Shown here piece by piece: positions 17,864 through 26,600 of a DNA stretch of 64,000 nucleotides. The stretch is from positions 565,631 to 629,630 of the forward strand of contig NZ_PPED02000002.1 of the NCBI RefSeq assembly GCF_002899825.2, written 5' to 3'. The position numbers were made by a program, and so were the translations under genes. Position 1 is the first letter of the stretch. Every line of letters begins with the position of its first letter. This DNA is from Chryseobacterium phosphatilyticum. GTDB taxonomy: Bacteria > Bacteroidota > Bacteroidia > Flavobacteriales > Weeksellaceae. The notes beneath the pieces were generated by a model, which worked only from the letters and a program-made list of their open reading frames with translations, ran no database searches and was not told the origin of the DNA.

Positions 17864-18856
17864 ATGGAACCGAAAAATATATTCAACATAAAGACGGAGC
17901 AGGATTTCCTGAATGTATCATTGAAAACATTTCGTTATCAGTATGAAAATGTTGAAATATACAGAAAGTTCGTTGACTTCTTAAAAATTAATCCAGATGA
18001 GGTAGATGCTTTGGTGAAAATTCCCTTTCTTCCCATAGAAATGTTTAAAAATCATCAGATTATGGATAAGAACGTAACTGCTGATTTGTTTTTTCAGAGT
18101 TCAGGAACCACACAAATGAATCTTTCAAAACATCACATTGCCGATCCGGCCTTGTATGAAGAAAGTATTTATAAAAGTTTCGAACAATTTATCGGGAAAC
18201 CTGAGGATTTTATTTTTCTCGGATTGCTTCCGAGTTATCTTGAAAAACAGAATTCATCGTTGATTTACATGGTAGATTATTTGATGAAGAAATCAGAAAA
18301 ACCAGAAAACGGATATTTCCTTTATAACCACGCCGATCTTTTTCATTTGTTGAATCAATTGAAAGATCAAAAGGTCATACTTTTCGGAGTTTCTTTTGCA
18401 CTCTTAGATTTTTTAGATTTCTGTCATTCTAAGGGAGGTGAAGAATCTCTGAATTTTCTTGAAAATTTAATGGTCATAGAGACCGGTGGAATGAAAGGAC
18501 GTAAAGAAGAAATGACAAAAGATGAACTTTTGAAAATTCTAAAGGAGGGTCTTAAGACAGATAAAATTTATTCTGAATATTCGATGACCGAATTATTGTC
18601 ACAGGCGTATTCTTTAGGTAACAATGAATACGAGTGCCCAAATTGGATGAGAATCATGGTCAGAAATGCCGAAGATCCTTTCTCATACGAAAAAGAAGGA
18701 AGAACAGGTGCTATTAATATTATAGACCTTGCCAATACCCACTCTTGCTCTTTTATTGCTACTCAGGATTTAGGTAAAATAACAGGCGATAAGTTTCAGG
18801 TCCTGGGAAGAATAGACCATTCTGATATTCGTGGTTGTAGTCTTCTGGTGAGCTAG
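17864..18856 (+). CDS. LuxE/PaaK-like acyl-protein synthetase family protein
   Basis: 330 aa from MEPKNIFN; an upstream ATG 13 codons earlier is less likely. The adenylation-type motif FFQSSGTTQMN (near 80) and EYSMTELLSQAYS (near 237) match the LuxE/PaaK branch of the ANL superfamily, which activates a fatty acid or aryl acid as acyl-AMP. In luminous bacteria LuxE feeds the fatty-acid reductase; no lux genes are here. In flavobacteria such proteins occur alone and their substrate is unknown. Family confidence is good, function open. Confidence 0.8.
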   Translation: MEPKNIFNIKTEQDFLNVSLKTFRYQYENVEIYRKFVDFLKINPDEVDALVKIPFLPIEMFKNHQIMDKNVTADLFFQSSGTTQMNLSKHHIADPALYEESIYKSFEQFIGKPEDFIFLGLLPSYLEKQNSSLIYMVDYLMKKSEKPENGYFLYNHADLFHLLNQLKDQKVILFGVSFALLDFLDFCHSKGGEESLNFLENLMVIETGGMKGRKEEMTKDELLKILKEGLKTDKIYSEYSMTELLSQAYSLGNNEYECPNWMRIMVRNAEDPFSYEKEGRTGAINIIDLANTHSCSFIATQDLGKITGDKFQVLGRIDHSDIRGCSLLVS

Positions 18857-19015
18857 AGACTTGTAGGTTTAAAGATTTGGGATCGGATTTTGAGAGTGAT
18901 CTTAAATGTAAAGTTCAGTATTTAAAATGGAGAACTGCCGGTTGCGGGTTGGGTTCTTCTCATCTCAATTCTTTTATCTCTTTGTCTAGTATCTTAACTC
19001 TAATATCTTCATATC

Positions 19016-19561
19016 ATGATCAAAATCGAAGAACTTGTTCACGCATATATACACACCCATTGCGACTTTGAGAAAGAACTCGTTCTGACTAATTATTTTC
19101 AGGCGGATTGGGAAGCCGATATCCTTATTATTGACGCAGAAGGAGTAAGTCACGAGATTGAAATCAAACTTTCAAAAAGTGATTTTAAAAATGATTTTAA
19201 AAAATCGTATATCAATAAAGATACAGGGGAAAAATTTCTGAAGCATAATAAAATTTCCTGTGGGGATTATGTGTGCAACACATTCAGCTTTCTGCTCCCT
19301 ATGGGAATGGTTGAGGTAAGTCTTATTCCTGAACATTGTGGAATTATAGAATTTTATCACAACGCAGACACCTGGGAAACTGAATTTTATGTGATTCGCC
19401 CCCCTAAAAAGCTTCATGGGGATTCCTACTGGAAACTGAATGATAAAGATCTTTTTATCAGAAAGATGGCTTTGAATCTCCTTCAGCGCAAAATGGAGAT
19501 CAGAGGAAAACAAGAAGAACTGATTTTTAAAAATCCTTTTGATATTAAAAAGACAAAATAA
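19016..19561 (+). CDS. Protein with PD-(D/E)XK nuclease-like core
   Basis: 181 aa. The pattern WEADILIID...HEIEIKLSKSDF (residues about 32-59) has the Asp and Glu-x-Lys spacing of PD-(D/E)XK nucleases. No further domain is recognised. The C-terminal part (TEFYVIRPPKK, then helical) is unassigned. The gene lies after a pyrimidine-rich intergenic stretch and converges on aqpZ. A DNA repair or restriction-related nuclease is possible, but this is inference from one motif. Confidence 0.55.
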   Translation: MIKIEELVHAYIHTHCDFEKELVLTNYFQADWEADILIIDAEGVSHEIEIKLSKSDFKNDFKKSYINKDTGEKFLKHNKISCGDYVCNTFSFLLPMGMVEVSLIPEHCGIIEFYHNADTWETEFYVIRPPKKLHGDSYWKLNDKDLFIRKMALNLLQRKMEIRGKQEELIFKNPFDIKKTK

Positions 19562-19586
19562 AAATCCTGTCGTGTGACAGGATTTT
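19561..19586. terminator. Bidirectional terminator between the nuclease-like gene and aqpZ
   Basis: A perfect 11-bp stem AAAATCCTGTC/GACAGGATTTT with loop GTGT. It starts at the stop codon of the upstream gene and lies 22 bp from the aqpZ stop. Confidence 0.8.
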
Positions 19587-19608
19587 ATAATGTATTGTTA
19601 TTTTAAAA

Positions 19609-20328
19609 CTAATCTGTTATTTCTGCAGTATCTCTCTGAAGTAAAAACTTGTAGATTAATCCACCTACAACTCCACCTAAGATAGGAGCTACCCAGAACA
19701 ACCAAAGTTGTGACATCGCAGATCCACCGGTGAAAACAGCCTGAGAAAGAGATCTCGCCGGGTTTACCGAGGTATTCGTAATAGGAATAGAGATTAAGTG
19801 AATCAAAGTAAGAGCAAGACCAATAGCAATCCCGGCAAACTTACCGTTAGCCCATTTGTCTGTAGCCCCCATAATCACAATAAGGAAAAAAGCAGTCAAC
19901 AAGAACTCTGCAAGAAATGCAGCTCCCATACTGAAGGCTTTTCCGTTGTATACAGCTTCTCCGTAAAAGTTAGTTGCAAAAGCTCCCGGTTTTGAAAAAT
20001 CCACAGCTCCCGCACCGTTAAGGATCGTGTATAAACATCCTGCTGCAACGATTGCTCCCAAACACTGAGCTACAATGTAAGGAATAAGATCCTTTGCCGG
20101 GAATCTGCCGCCTGCCAGAAGCCCGAAAGAAACAGCCGGATTAAAATGTCCTCCGGAAATATGACCTACTGCGTACGCCATTGTAAGAACAGTAAGACCA
20201 AAGGCCAGGGCAACTCCTAAAAGCCCAATACCAATGTCAGGAACACCAGCAGCGAAAACAGCACTTCCGCAACCTCCGAAAACAAGCCAAAATGTGCCAA
20301 AAAATTCGGCAAAAAGTTTTTTTATCAT
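19609..20328 (-). CDS. aqpZ: Aquaporin Z-like water channel
   Basis: 239 aa from [13 protein letters not shown]; nine codons further upstream are in frame but outside the conserved start. Six membrane helices and two half-helices with NPA boxes (GGHFNPAVS and TSVNPARS) define the MIP family. The Arg after the second NPA and the His in ITNTS-type neighbourhoods favour a water-selective AqpZ over a glycerol facilitator, though residues of the selectivity filter should be checked by alignment. Monocistronic; converges on the nuclease-like gene. Confidence 0.93.
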   Translation of the reverse strand: MIKKLFAEFFGTFWLVFGGCGSAVFAAGVPDIGIGLLGVALAFGLTVLTMAYAVGHISGGHFNPAVSFGLLAGGRFPAKDLIPYIVAQCLGAIVAAGCLYTILNGAGAVDFSKPGAFATNFYGEAVYNGKAFSMGAAFLAEFLLTAFFLIVIMGATDKWANGKFAGIAIGLALTLIHLISIPITNTSVNPARSLSQAVFTGGSAMSQLWLFWVAPILGGVVGGLIYKFLLQRDTAEITD

Positions 20329-20352
20329 GTTGTTTATTTTTAAAATGTATCT

Positions 20353-20360
20353 CAAATGTA
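20353..20360 (-). promoter_or_regulatory. -7 box of aqpZ
   Basis: TACATTTG on the minus strand, 24 nt before the aqpZ ATG. Confidence 0.5.
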
Positions 20361-20545
20361 GAATTTATATCTTAAATTAAAAAGTTAAATCTGAAAAATA
20401 TTTCAAAAACAAGAGAACAAAAATTGTTAAATCTATAATTTGGTTTAATGTTTGTTTGGGATTTTAGTAAAGTGTTTTTATTATCGAAGTTGAAAGACAT
20501 GACATAAACGTTTTATCTTTCGTTAGTAATTTAAAAGGGTGGTTA

Positions 20546-21166
20546 ATGAAAAAGTTTCTTTGTGCGGTCTTCGTACCTTTTATTTATAATTTACATTATT
20601 CGCAGGCAGCTAAGAAAGCTTTTCCCTGCTATGATCTTACCTCTGTATTGAAGGTGGAGCCGACAGCTCTTTATAAACCGCATCTTGACGCCTCAAAGAG
20701 TTTTGGAGTACAGTTGCTGAAAGATTCCAAAACAGTACAGAAATATATCAACAACGGAAAATTTCATAAAATAAAAAAAAGTGGAAAAGGATATCATATC
20801 CAAAGGCTTGATTATAGTAGGGCGTATATGGTTTCCAAAGCAAAAACGACACTTGAAAAGATAGGCTCCAAATTTAGCAAAGATACAAAAGGAGGAACAT
20901 TTACTGTTTCTTCAATAACCAGAACGCTGGAAGATCAATGCAGATTGAGAAGAGTCAATTCCAACGCATCATTAGGAATAAGTTCTCACAATTATGGGAA
21001 TTCTTTCGATATCTCCTATGTGAGATTCAACAATGTTCACAAATACAATCCCCGAATGGAAATAGCGATGGAGAAAGTTTTAAAGCATTATGTGGATGCT
21101 GGTAGAATTTATTACATCAAAGAAAAGCAACAAAGTTGTTATCATATTACAGTAAGAAATTATTAA
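20546..21166 (+). CDS. DUF5715-like protein, M15 D,D-carboxypeptidase fold
   Basis: 206 aa with an N-terminal signal (MKKFLCAVFVPFIYNLHYSQA). The metal site of M15/VanY peptidases is recognisable: SSHNYGNSFDISY supplies H148 and D155, and YHITV supplies H200; R126 in SITRT is the usual oxyanion Arg. It is therefore probably a periplasmic zinc peptidase acting on peptidoglycan stem peptides. The DUF5715 name is from memory and less sure than the M15 motif. Monocistronic. Confidence 0.75.
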   Translation: MKKFLCAVFVPFIYNLHYSQAAKKAFPCYDLTSVLKVEPTALYKPHLDASKSFGVQLLKDSKTVQKYINNGKFHKIKKSGKGYHIQRLDYSRAYMVSKAKTTLEKIGSKFSKDTKGGTFTVSSITRTLEDQCRLRRVNSNASLGISSHNYGNSFDISYVRFNNVHKYNPRMEIAMEKVLKHYVDAGRIYYIKEKQQSCYHITVRNY

Positions 21167-21226
21167 TTAAAATTCTTACTTGCATAAGATGTGTAGTTTG
21201 TATATTTTTATAGAACTAAAAAAATC

Positions 21227-22000
21227 ATGACTATGATAACATTAAACAGTGAAGATTTCATGCTGCGAAAAGATGAATGCCAAGCAGCTATGGATCAGTG
21301 GAGTTTACATCTTACCCACTTTCCTGAACTGAAAAAGTTACTTCCTACCAACTACGTTTTTGAAATTAACAGTGGTCATCTCGATTGGATGAGAAAAAAT
21401 AGTAAGTATGAAGAGTTTTGTGCTGCAGTTGGTGTTTATGATGCTCAGGTGATCCTTATTTTATATCCTATGGATGAGAAAGGACTTAGAAAAGATATGG
21501 ATGAATACCCATGCTCTTTACTTTCTCCGCTTCAGTACGATCTCAGACTTCAGGAAATACAGCAGTATACCGTTGTTAAAAATGCCCTTCTTTCTAAAGA
21601 TCTTCAAAGTATTGATAAGAATGCAGACATGTCTTTTCCGATTTCAAACAAACCGGTTCTTGAACAAGATAAAGCGGTGGAAGCTATTGAAAAATGGAGA
21701 AATGAAGGGATGGAATGGTTTTATCAGGAATGTACCGATTATAAAGGCGCCAGAATATTTACAAGATTCTATGTTCCTACCGCTGATTTATGCCTTGAAA
21801 ATGGAGGACTTAAAAGGATCGTATGTTCATTCGGCTTAAAGTATAATGATGTATATGGAAGAATGTTGGTGACCCTTATTTTTATTTCCTTCCTTGAAAA
21901 TCTACAGAATACGGGAAGTACTGCGCTTACCGAGGCCAATACCTATGATTGGGCAAAACCATGCCCGCCTGTTTGCCGCATACCAATGGACGGCTTATAA
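21227..22000 (+). CDS. Hypothetical protein at the head of the two-component operon
   Basis: 257 aa, soluble, no signal peptide and no motif that I recognise. It is rich in Tyr and Cys near the C-terminus (KPCPPVCRIPMDG). The next gene begins 12 bp downstream, and membrane protein, kinase and response regulator follow, so it may belong to the same transcript. Function unknown. Confidence 0.7.
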   Translation: MTMITLNSEDFMLRKDECQAAMDQWSLHLTHFPELKKLLPTNYVFEINSGHLDWMRKNSKYEEFCAAVGVYDAQVILILYPMDEKGLRKDMDEYPCSLLSPLQYDLRLQEIQQYTVVKNALLSKDLQSIDKNADMSFPISNKPVLEQDKAVEAIEKWRNEGMEWFYQECTDYKGARIFTRFYVPTADLCLENGGLKRIVCSFGLKYNDVYGRMLVTLIFISFLENLQNTGSTALTEANTYDWAKPCPPVCRIPMDGL

Positions 22001-22012
22001 TATATAAAAAGA

Positions 22013-22636
22013 ATGGCTGATATTTTTAAGGCAATTTTATTCCTGAACTATGCTCTGCTTTTATCCGTTGTTGTATTAGGAGCAGCTAAATATAATATGC
22101 TAAATAATAAGGAAAGGCAGTATTTTTATTGTATTGCTTTTCTTTTTTTTATTGAGCTCCTTAATCTTATTTTGCCTTATATTTTCAAATTTAATGATAC
22201 ATCATTTCTGTATCCTTTATATATCGCAGGAGAGTTTTTTTTACTGACCGGCTTGTTTATCAGAAAGATGGATTGGCCCGGATATTTTCTTGGCTTTACA
22301 GGATTCCTGGCAGCAGGTTTTATGATTTCAAAATATGGATTCAATTACCCCGGAAATGCTGACATTGCGAAGGTGGTTTCCAATATTATGATCATCTGCT
22401 TATCAGGATTTACCCTGATTAAAGAAATTAAAGATGCTTCTGTACAGAACCGATTTCTATGGGTAGATGCAAGTATTTTTTTCTACTACTCGGTTTCTGT
22501 ATTTGTCTTTATTATTCAGCATCAGATTGCAAACCTGTCCGAAAATGATTTTTACACCATTCTCAGTGCCAATAATGTTCTTTCGAGTATTTTGTACTGT
22601 TCATTACTATATATCTTCATCAAATTAAAGAAGTAA
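22013..22636 (+). CDS. Six-helix membrane protein upstream of the histidine kinase
   Basis: 207 aa. About six or seven membrane segments (near residues 5-22, 36-57, 64-81, 88-107, 121-137, 151-170, 185-203), no large loops and no known motif. It lies directly before a histidine kinase that, as annotated, lacks a sensor domain; it could be the sensory partner (inference). Its stop codon lies inside an uninterrupted frame that encodes the kinase membrane helix. Confidence 0.75.
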   Translation: MADIFKAILFLNYALLLSVVVLGAAKYNMLNNKERQYFYCIAFLFFIELLNLILPYIFKFNDTSFLYPLYIAGEFFLLTGLFIRKMDWPGYFLGFTGFLAAGFMISKYGFNYPGNADIAKVVSNIMIICLSGFTLIKEIKDASVQNRFLWVDASIFFYYSVSVFVFIIQHQIANLSENDFYTILSANNVLSSILYCSLLYIFIKLKK

Positions 22637-22746
22637 CTTTAAATATCAACCTGTTAATCCTTATAATTGTTACCATAGCAGTTATCGTATCTTTTATTTT
22701 ACTTGCTTACCGGTCTTTTATCAGCAGGATTATTAAGGAGAAAAAT

Positions 22747-23418
22747 GTGCAGCACCAAGCGGAAGTTCGTCATCAAAAAAAACTGGTACTGGAAAATATC
22801 AAAGCTCAGGAAGAAGAAAGAAAAAAAATTGCTGTAATGATTCACGATGATATTGGAAACAGGCTTAATATTCTTTCCTTATGGCTTAATAATCTTGACA
22901 CGCAGGGAGATGAACTGATTAAAAAAAATATTTATGATCAGATGTCATCCCTTATTGATGCTGCAAGAGGTATTTCACACTCATTATATCCTGTTAATCT
23001 TGAATCGGTAGGATTGGTTTTATATGTAGAAGAACTGATTGCCAATCTTTCTCATAAAATAAATATTTCACTACAGGTGATGACGGGATATGAAAAAAAA
23101 GATCTTTTTATAGAAGTTCAGTTATATAGAATTATTCAGGAATTTACCACCAATGTAATCAAGCATTCAACAGCAACTGATCTTTGGATATATATGAAAG
23201 ACTATTCTCAGAATATGACGGTTATTATTTCGGATAACGGACAGGGATTCGATTATGAACAGGTGAAAAAGGGAATGGGAATCAAGAATATTGAATCCCG
23301 TATAAAATCTATGAATGCTACCCACAAATGGGAAAAAACTTTTTTAAATAAAGGAAGTCGTTTAATCATTAAAATACCAAAACATAATGAGTTCCCAAAT
23401 CAAATTAGCCCTGATTGA
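22747..23418 (+). CDS. Sensor histidine kinase, NarL-type (N-terminus uncertain)
   Basis: 223 aa from GTG. The dimerisation/phosphoacceptor box EEERKKIAVMIHDDIGN has the reactive His at residue 34. An HATPase domain follows with N-box EFTTNVIKHS, DNGQGFD and GMGIKNIESRI, as in NreB/DegS-type kinases. The same frame is open upstream to 22576 and encodes a convincing membrane helix (LLILIIVTIAVIVSFILLAY, from about 22651) just before the GTG, yet contains no ATG, GTG or TTG. The true N-terminus is probably upstream and begins in an unusual way. The response regulator overlaps its end by 32 bp. Confidence 0.85.
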   Translation: MQHQAEVRHQKKLVLENIKAQEEERKKIAVMIHDDIGNRLNILSLWLNNLDTQGDELIKKNIYDQMSSLIDAARGISHSLYPVNLESVGLVLYVEELIANLSHKINISLQVMTGYEKKDLFIEVQLYRIIQEFTTNVIKHSTATDLWIYMKDYSQNMTVIISDNGQGFDYEQVKKGMGIKNIESRIKSMNATHKWEKTFLNKGSRLIIKIPKHNEFPNQISPD

Positions 23419-24064
23419 TGATGAACAGCTGATCCTGGAAGGGGTGAAAATGCTGCTGTCGAATGAAAAAAATATTTCGGTTTGCCTTACTTCGGATAAT
23501 GGCCCCGATTTTATTGAACAACTGGAAAAGCTTTCAGAAGAAAATTTTCCCGATATTGCACTCGTGGACGTACAGATGAAGCCCATGAATGGCTTTGAAC
23601 TGGTAGAAATTCTCAAAGAAAAATATCCGGAACTTAAAATTATTATCCTTTCTTCCCATTATAAAACCTCTATTCTCGGATATATGGTTAAGTTGGGAGT
23701 GTCTGCATTTCTTCCTAAGAATTCCAATAAAAAAATATTCATTGAAGCCATTACCATGGTGGATAAAAATGGAGTTTTCTTCACTCCGGAAGATCATCAG
23801 ATGTTATTTACGTACATGAACAGCACAGCCAAGAAAAAGTCTCTCTTTGAAACAGAAGACGAATTGTCTGAACGCGAGAAAGACGTTGTAAAACTCATCT
23901 GCCAGGAGTTTACCAATAATGAAATCGGAGAGAAACTTTTTATAAGCCCCAGAACCGTCGAGAGCCACCGACAAAGGATATTAGAAAAGATAGGGGCCAA
24001 AAATACAGTGGGAATTGTCATTTATGCCATTGTGAACAATATATATTCCCTTGAAAAAATATAG
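23387..24064 (+). CDS. Response regulator, NarL/LuxR family
   Basis: 225 aa. Receiver domain residues 6-125, with acidic pocket DDE, phosphoacceptor Asp in ALVDVQMKPMNG, and the conserved Lys in FLPKNS. LuxR-type HTH 160-215 (LSEREKDVVKLI, then NNEIGEKLFISPRTVESHRQRIL). The gene overlaps the kinase, so the two are translationally coupled partners. Targets unknown. A terminator follows. Confidence 0.93.
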   Translation: MSSQIKLALIDDEQLILEGVKMLLSNEKNISVCLTSDNGPDFIEQLEKLSEENFPDIALVDVQMKPMNGFELVEILKEKYPELKIIILSSHYKTSILGYMVKLGVSAFLPKNSNKKIFIEAITMVDKNGVFFTPEDHQMLFTYMNSTAKKKSLFETEDELSEREKDVVKLICQEFTNNEIGEKLFISPRTVESHRQRILEKIGAKNTVGIVIYAIVNNIYSLEKI

Positions 24065-24068
24065 TAAG

Positions 24069-24094
24069 ATTCCGTAGAAATACGGAATTTTTTA
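24069..24094 (+). terminator. Terminator of the two-component operon
   Basis: ATTCCGTA/TACGGAAT stem, GAAA loop, then a T-run. Confidence 0.85.
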
Positions 24095-24214
24095 TTTGGT
24101 ACTTTTCACTCTAGTTTAGCTTTTGTTTCTTCTGTTATTTTGGAATGTCTCTTTTAGGGATCTTAGAAAAAATAAAACACAAGCAGGATTTGCAATAAAA
24201 AATTAAATAAAAGC

Positions 24215-25567
24215 ATGAATGGTAGTAGAGTGATTTCCATCGGGATTTTTTTTGATGGAACAGGAAATAATGGAGTAAATATTCTTTCACCGGATAAGCC
24301 GTTGAACAATAACGAAAGCTACTATGGTACTTTCACCAATATCTATAAATTATACAGTTTATTTAGAGGAGATGAAAAATTATACGTCGAAGGAATTGGA
24401 ACCGTAACGGGGAACGAAGATAATAATTTTGCGATGGCAACATGTGCCAACCCACCATACGGAAATGGTTATTCTTCGGATGATAAACTTCAGACAGCAG
24501 ATGATTTTATTCATAAACTCCTCCGTGATACAACAAAAGAATATCATTTTTATATCTACGGATTTGGAAGAGGAGGAATGTTGGCACGAACATTCTGTAA
24601 CCAACTTCTACTTCATTATCCTCTGCAGGACTGTAAGATAAAATTTCTTGGAGTTTTCGATACCGTTGAATCGAAACCTTTTAATACGTATAACCTGGCT
24701 ATTCCTTCCAAAGTAGAACAGGCACTGCACATCTGTGCGATCAATGAAAGCAGATTTTTTTTCCCGCTTACCGGTTTTTTTGAAAACTCAAAAACAATGA
24801 ATGATCAGAAAACAGAAGGTCATTTATCCGTATGGAAAGAAGTTTTTGTCCCGGGAGCTCATGCAGATATAGGAGGTGGATATCTGGAAGGACCACAATC
24901 TGTCTATATCTCTACAGATTTTGTGAATACCGGTGATTTACAAAACTATGTTTCAGATATAAGGAATGCCAAAACAGATGCTCAGGGAAATAAAATCTGG
25001 GACGCTTTGCTTTCTGGATATGAAATTGAAAAAAGGAATACTTTCTCACAAGCTTATCTATGTCGTGATAAAGTCTATAATGACCTTTCAAAAGTATACG
25101 GAAAATTGATGTTGGAGGAAACCAATGCTATATCTTCCGTTTTCAGCCATGATAATGACGTATATTTTGCTTCAGATTATAACAAACATCATTTTCTCAA
25201 TCGTTTTTATAAAACATTAAAAGAATATGTACAGGATTTTACAGCATATAGAAAACCAATATATGACTTCGAAAAATTAGCTGAATATATACACATTTCA
25301 GCCAATTTTGGATTATACAGTGATGGGCTACTGAAAAGATCAGAGTATGAAATTAATCTGGAACTTATTAATAACGGGTTAAATGTGTCCAGCAGTACTT
25401 CAGTTGATCAGGAAAGCCAGACAAGGCTTGCTGTAGAACTTCATCTTCCCGAAGACAGTTTCGTAGCAGATTTTTTATACGGAACCAGTGTTCCCAATAA
25501 TGACATCTGGATCAGGTCGATTGTGAAAAGTTCTTCAGCGGCAAGGTTAAATGAAATCAATAATTAG
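24215..25567 (+). CDS. DUF2235 (Tle1-like) protein lacking the nucleophile serine
   Basis: 450 aa, no signal peptide. The DUF2235 fold is evident from FFDGTGNN (12-19), GVFDT (D149) and HADIGGGY (H216). In active members, which include type VI secretion phospholipases, the elbow reads GFSRGA; here it reads GFGRGG, with Gly118 where the nucleophile Ser should be, so classical hydrolysis seems impossible. The last third of the protein is unassigned. It opens an island of five genes on the same strand without signal peptides. It could be an inactive structural or binding relative, or have another activity. Confidence 0.8.
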   Translation: MNGSRVISIGIFFDGTGNNGVNILSPDKPLNNNESYYGTFTNIYKLYSLFRGDEKLYVEGIGTVTGNEDNNFAMATCANPPYGNGYSSDDKLQTADDFIHKLLRDTTKEYHFYIYGFGRGGMLARTFCNQLLLHYPLQDCKIKFLGVFDTVESKPFNTYNLAIPSKVEQALHICAINESRFFFPLTGFFENSKTMNDQKTEGHLSVWKEVFVPGAHADIGGGYLEGPQSVYISTDFVNTGDLQNYVSDIRNAKTDAQGNKIWDALLSGYEIEKRNTFSQAYLCRDKVYNDLSKVYGKLMLEETNAISSVFSHDNDVYFASDYNKHHFLNRFYKTLKEYVQDFTAYRKPIYDFEKLAEYIHISANFGLYSDGLLKRSEYEINLELINNGLNVSSSTSVDQESQTRLAVELHLPEDSFVADFLYGTSVPNNDIWIRSIVKSSSAARLNEINN

Positions 25568-25600
25568 TGCCAGCACTTTTTTCAGTTTTAAATTTAGGTT

Positions 25601-25635
25601 AGGGAACGTCTCACAAGATGTTCCCTTTATTTTTA
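25601..25635 (+). terminator. Terminator of the DUF2235 gene
   Basis: AGGGAACGTCT pairs with AGATGTTCCCT (11 bp with one G-T pair), loop CACA, then a T-rich tail. Confidence 0.75.
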
Positions 25636-25818
25636 AAGTATTTTTTAGGTTTTGAGTAGAAGTACTGAATTTTGAATTTGGTATTTTATACTGTAGTTTC
25701 TGGTTTTTTATTCCCGTTACTTTGAATTGTTCATTTGAAGCTTCAAAATAAAATATGAACAAGGCGGATTCTGAAAAGCCTAATTATAAAAAGAGTAAGA
25801 ATACCAAAGACTAAAAAC

Positions 25819-26556
25819 ATGGAAAAGACACTTATCAAAACAGCAGCTACTACAATATTTTCAATTAATTTTGATTTTACATCAAGTGAGCAAAAAGCGA
25901 TTCTTCAGTATCTACAACAAAACAACTACAAGCTAATGGGGTACAAAGGTGCTTCCGGACCTAATCAGGTTTCTACAGGAGTACCAGCTTGGTTTGCCGT
26001 TAACTATAGTGATATGTTCGGACAGGTAGAAATTGATTACGAGCCAAAATACAAGGTTTATGTTTTCAATAAGTCAACTATTGGAACCAATACTACGATA
26101 CAAATGCAGGCATTATCCAATGAAGTGCCTTTAGGAACGGCTGTCGTTTTTCATCAGGACGGTTCTTTCTCCACCAACGGATCAGCTCCGGCAGGAATAA
26201 TTACAGTGAAAAATGAAAGAGGAGCAGGTACTCCGAACATCACAATAGGATTAGCCGCAAAAGTAAACGGTGAATATCTGCCTTTCTGCGCATTTATATG
26301 TACACCACAAGGTTCTGTAAGCATGGAGCCTAACGAAAAAGTCGTTTTATTTGCCGCTCAAACCAGTATGACGTCGGGATCTGTAACGGGTAATGCTACA
26401 GCACCTGGATGTAATTTTATATTCAGTGCTCAGAATATAGAATATGATTTGCAAATGATTGCAGGAACTTACGGTATTGAAAGCGTACCTGGAACAGCAC
26501 CAGTAAATCCAGTATCATCAGGAGAGTCATTGACACAGCTATTAAATATTTTCTAA
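25819..26556 (+). CDS. Hypothetical protein, unknown family (245 aa)
   Basis: No signal peptide or membrane segment. Strand-rich, with two visible regions: an N-terminal part containing NYKLMGYKGASGPNQV and GVPAWFAV, and a C-terminal part with many Gly/Thr/Ser residues (AQTSMTSGSVTGNATAPG). I do not recognise the family. It is the second gene of the island and has its own strong terminator 12 bp after the stop, so it may be made in larger amounts than the genes after it. Confidence 0.65.
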   Translation: MEKTLIKTAATTIFSINFDFTSSEQKAILQYLQQNNYKLMGYKGASGPNQVSTGVPAWFAVNYSDMFGQVEIDYEPKYKVYVFNKSTIGTNTTIQMQALSNEVPLGTAVVFHQDGSFSTNGSAPAGIITVKNERGAGTPNITIGLAAKVNGEYLPFCAFICTPQGSVSMEPNEKVVLFAAQTSMTSGSVTGNATAPGCNFIFSAQNIEYDLQMIAGTYGIESVPGTAPVNPVSSGESLTQLLNIF

Positions 26557-26567
26557 AAAATACATCT

Positions 26568-26598
26568 TCCCGAAGGATCTTTTTCCTTCGGGATTTTA
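26568..26598 (+). terminator. Internal terminator or attenuator of the island
   Basis: A perfect 10-bp stem TCCCGAAGGA/TCCTTCGGGA, loop TCTTTT, then TTTTATT; the next ATG is at 26601. Partial read-through would lower expression of the downstream genes. Confidence 0.75.
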
Positions 26599-26600
26599 TT

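Noticed and set aside
18877..19071. 64-codon frame between the LuxE-like and nuclease-like genes
   Set aside because: It lies on low-complexity pyrimidine-rich sequence and overlaps the next gene.
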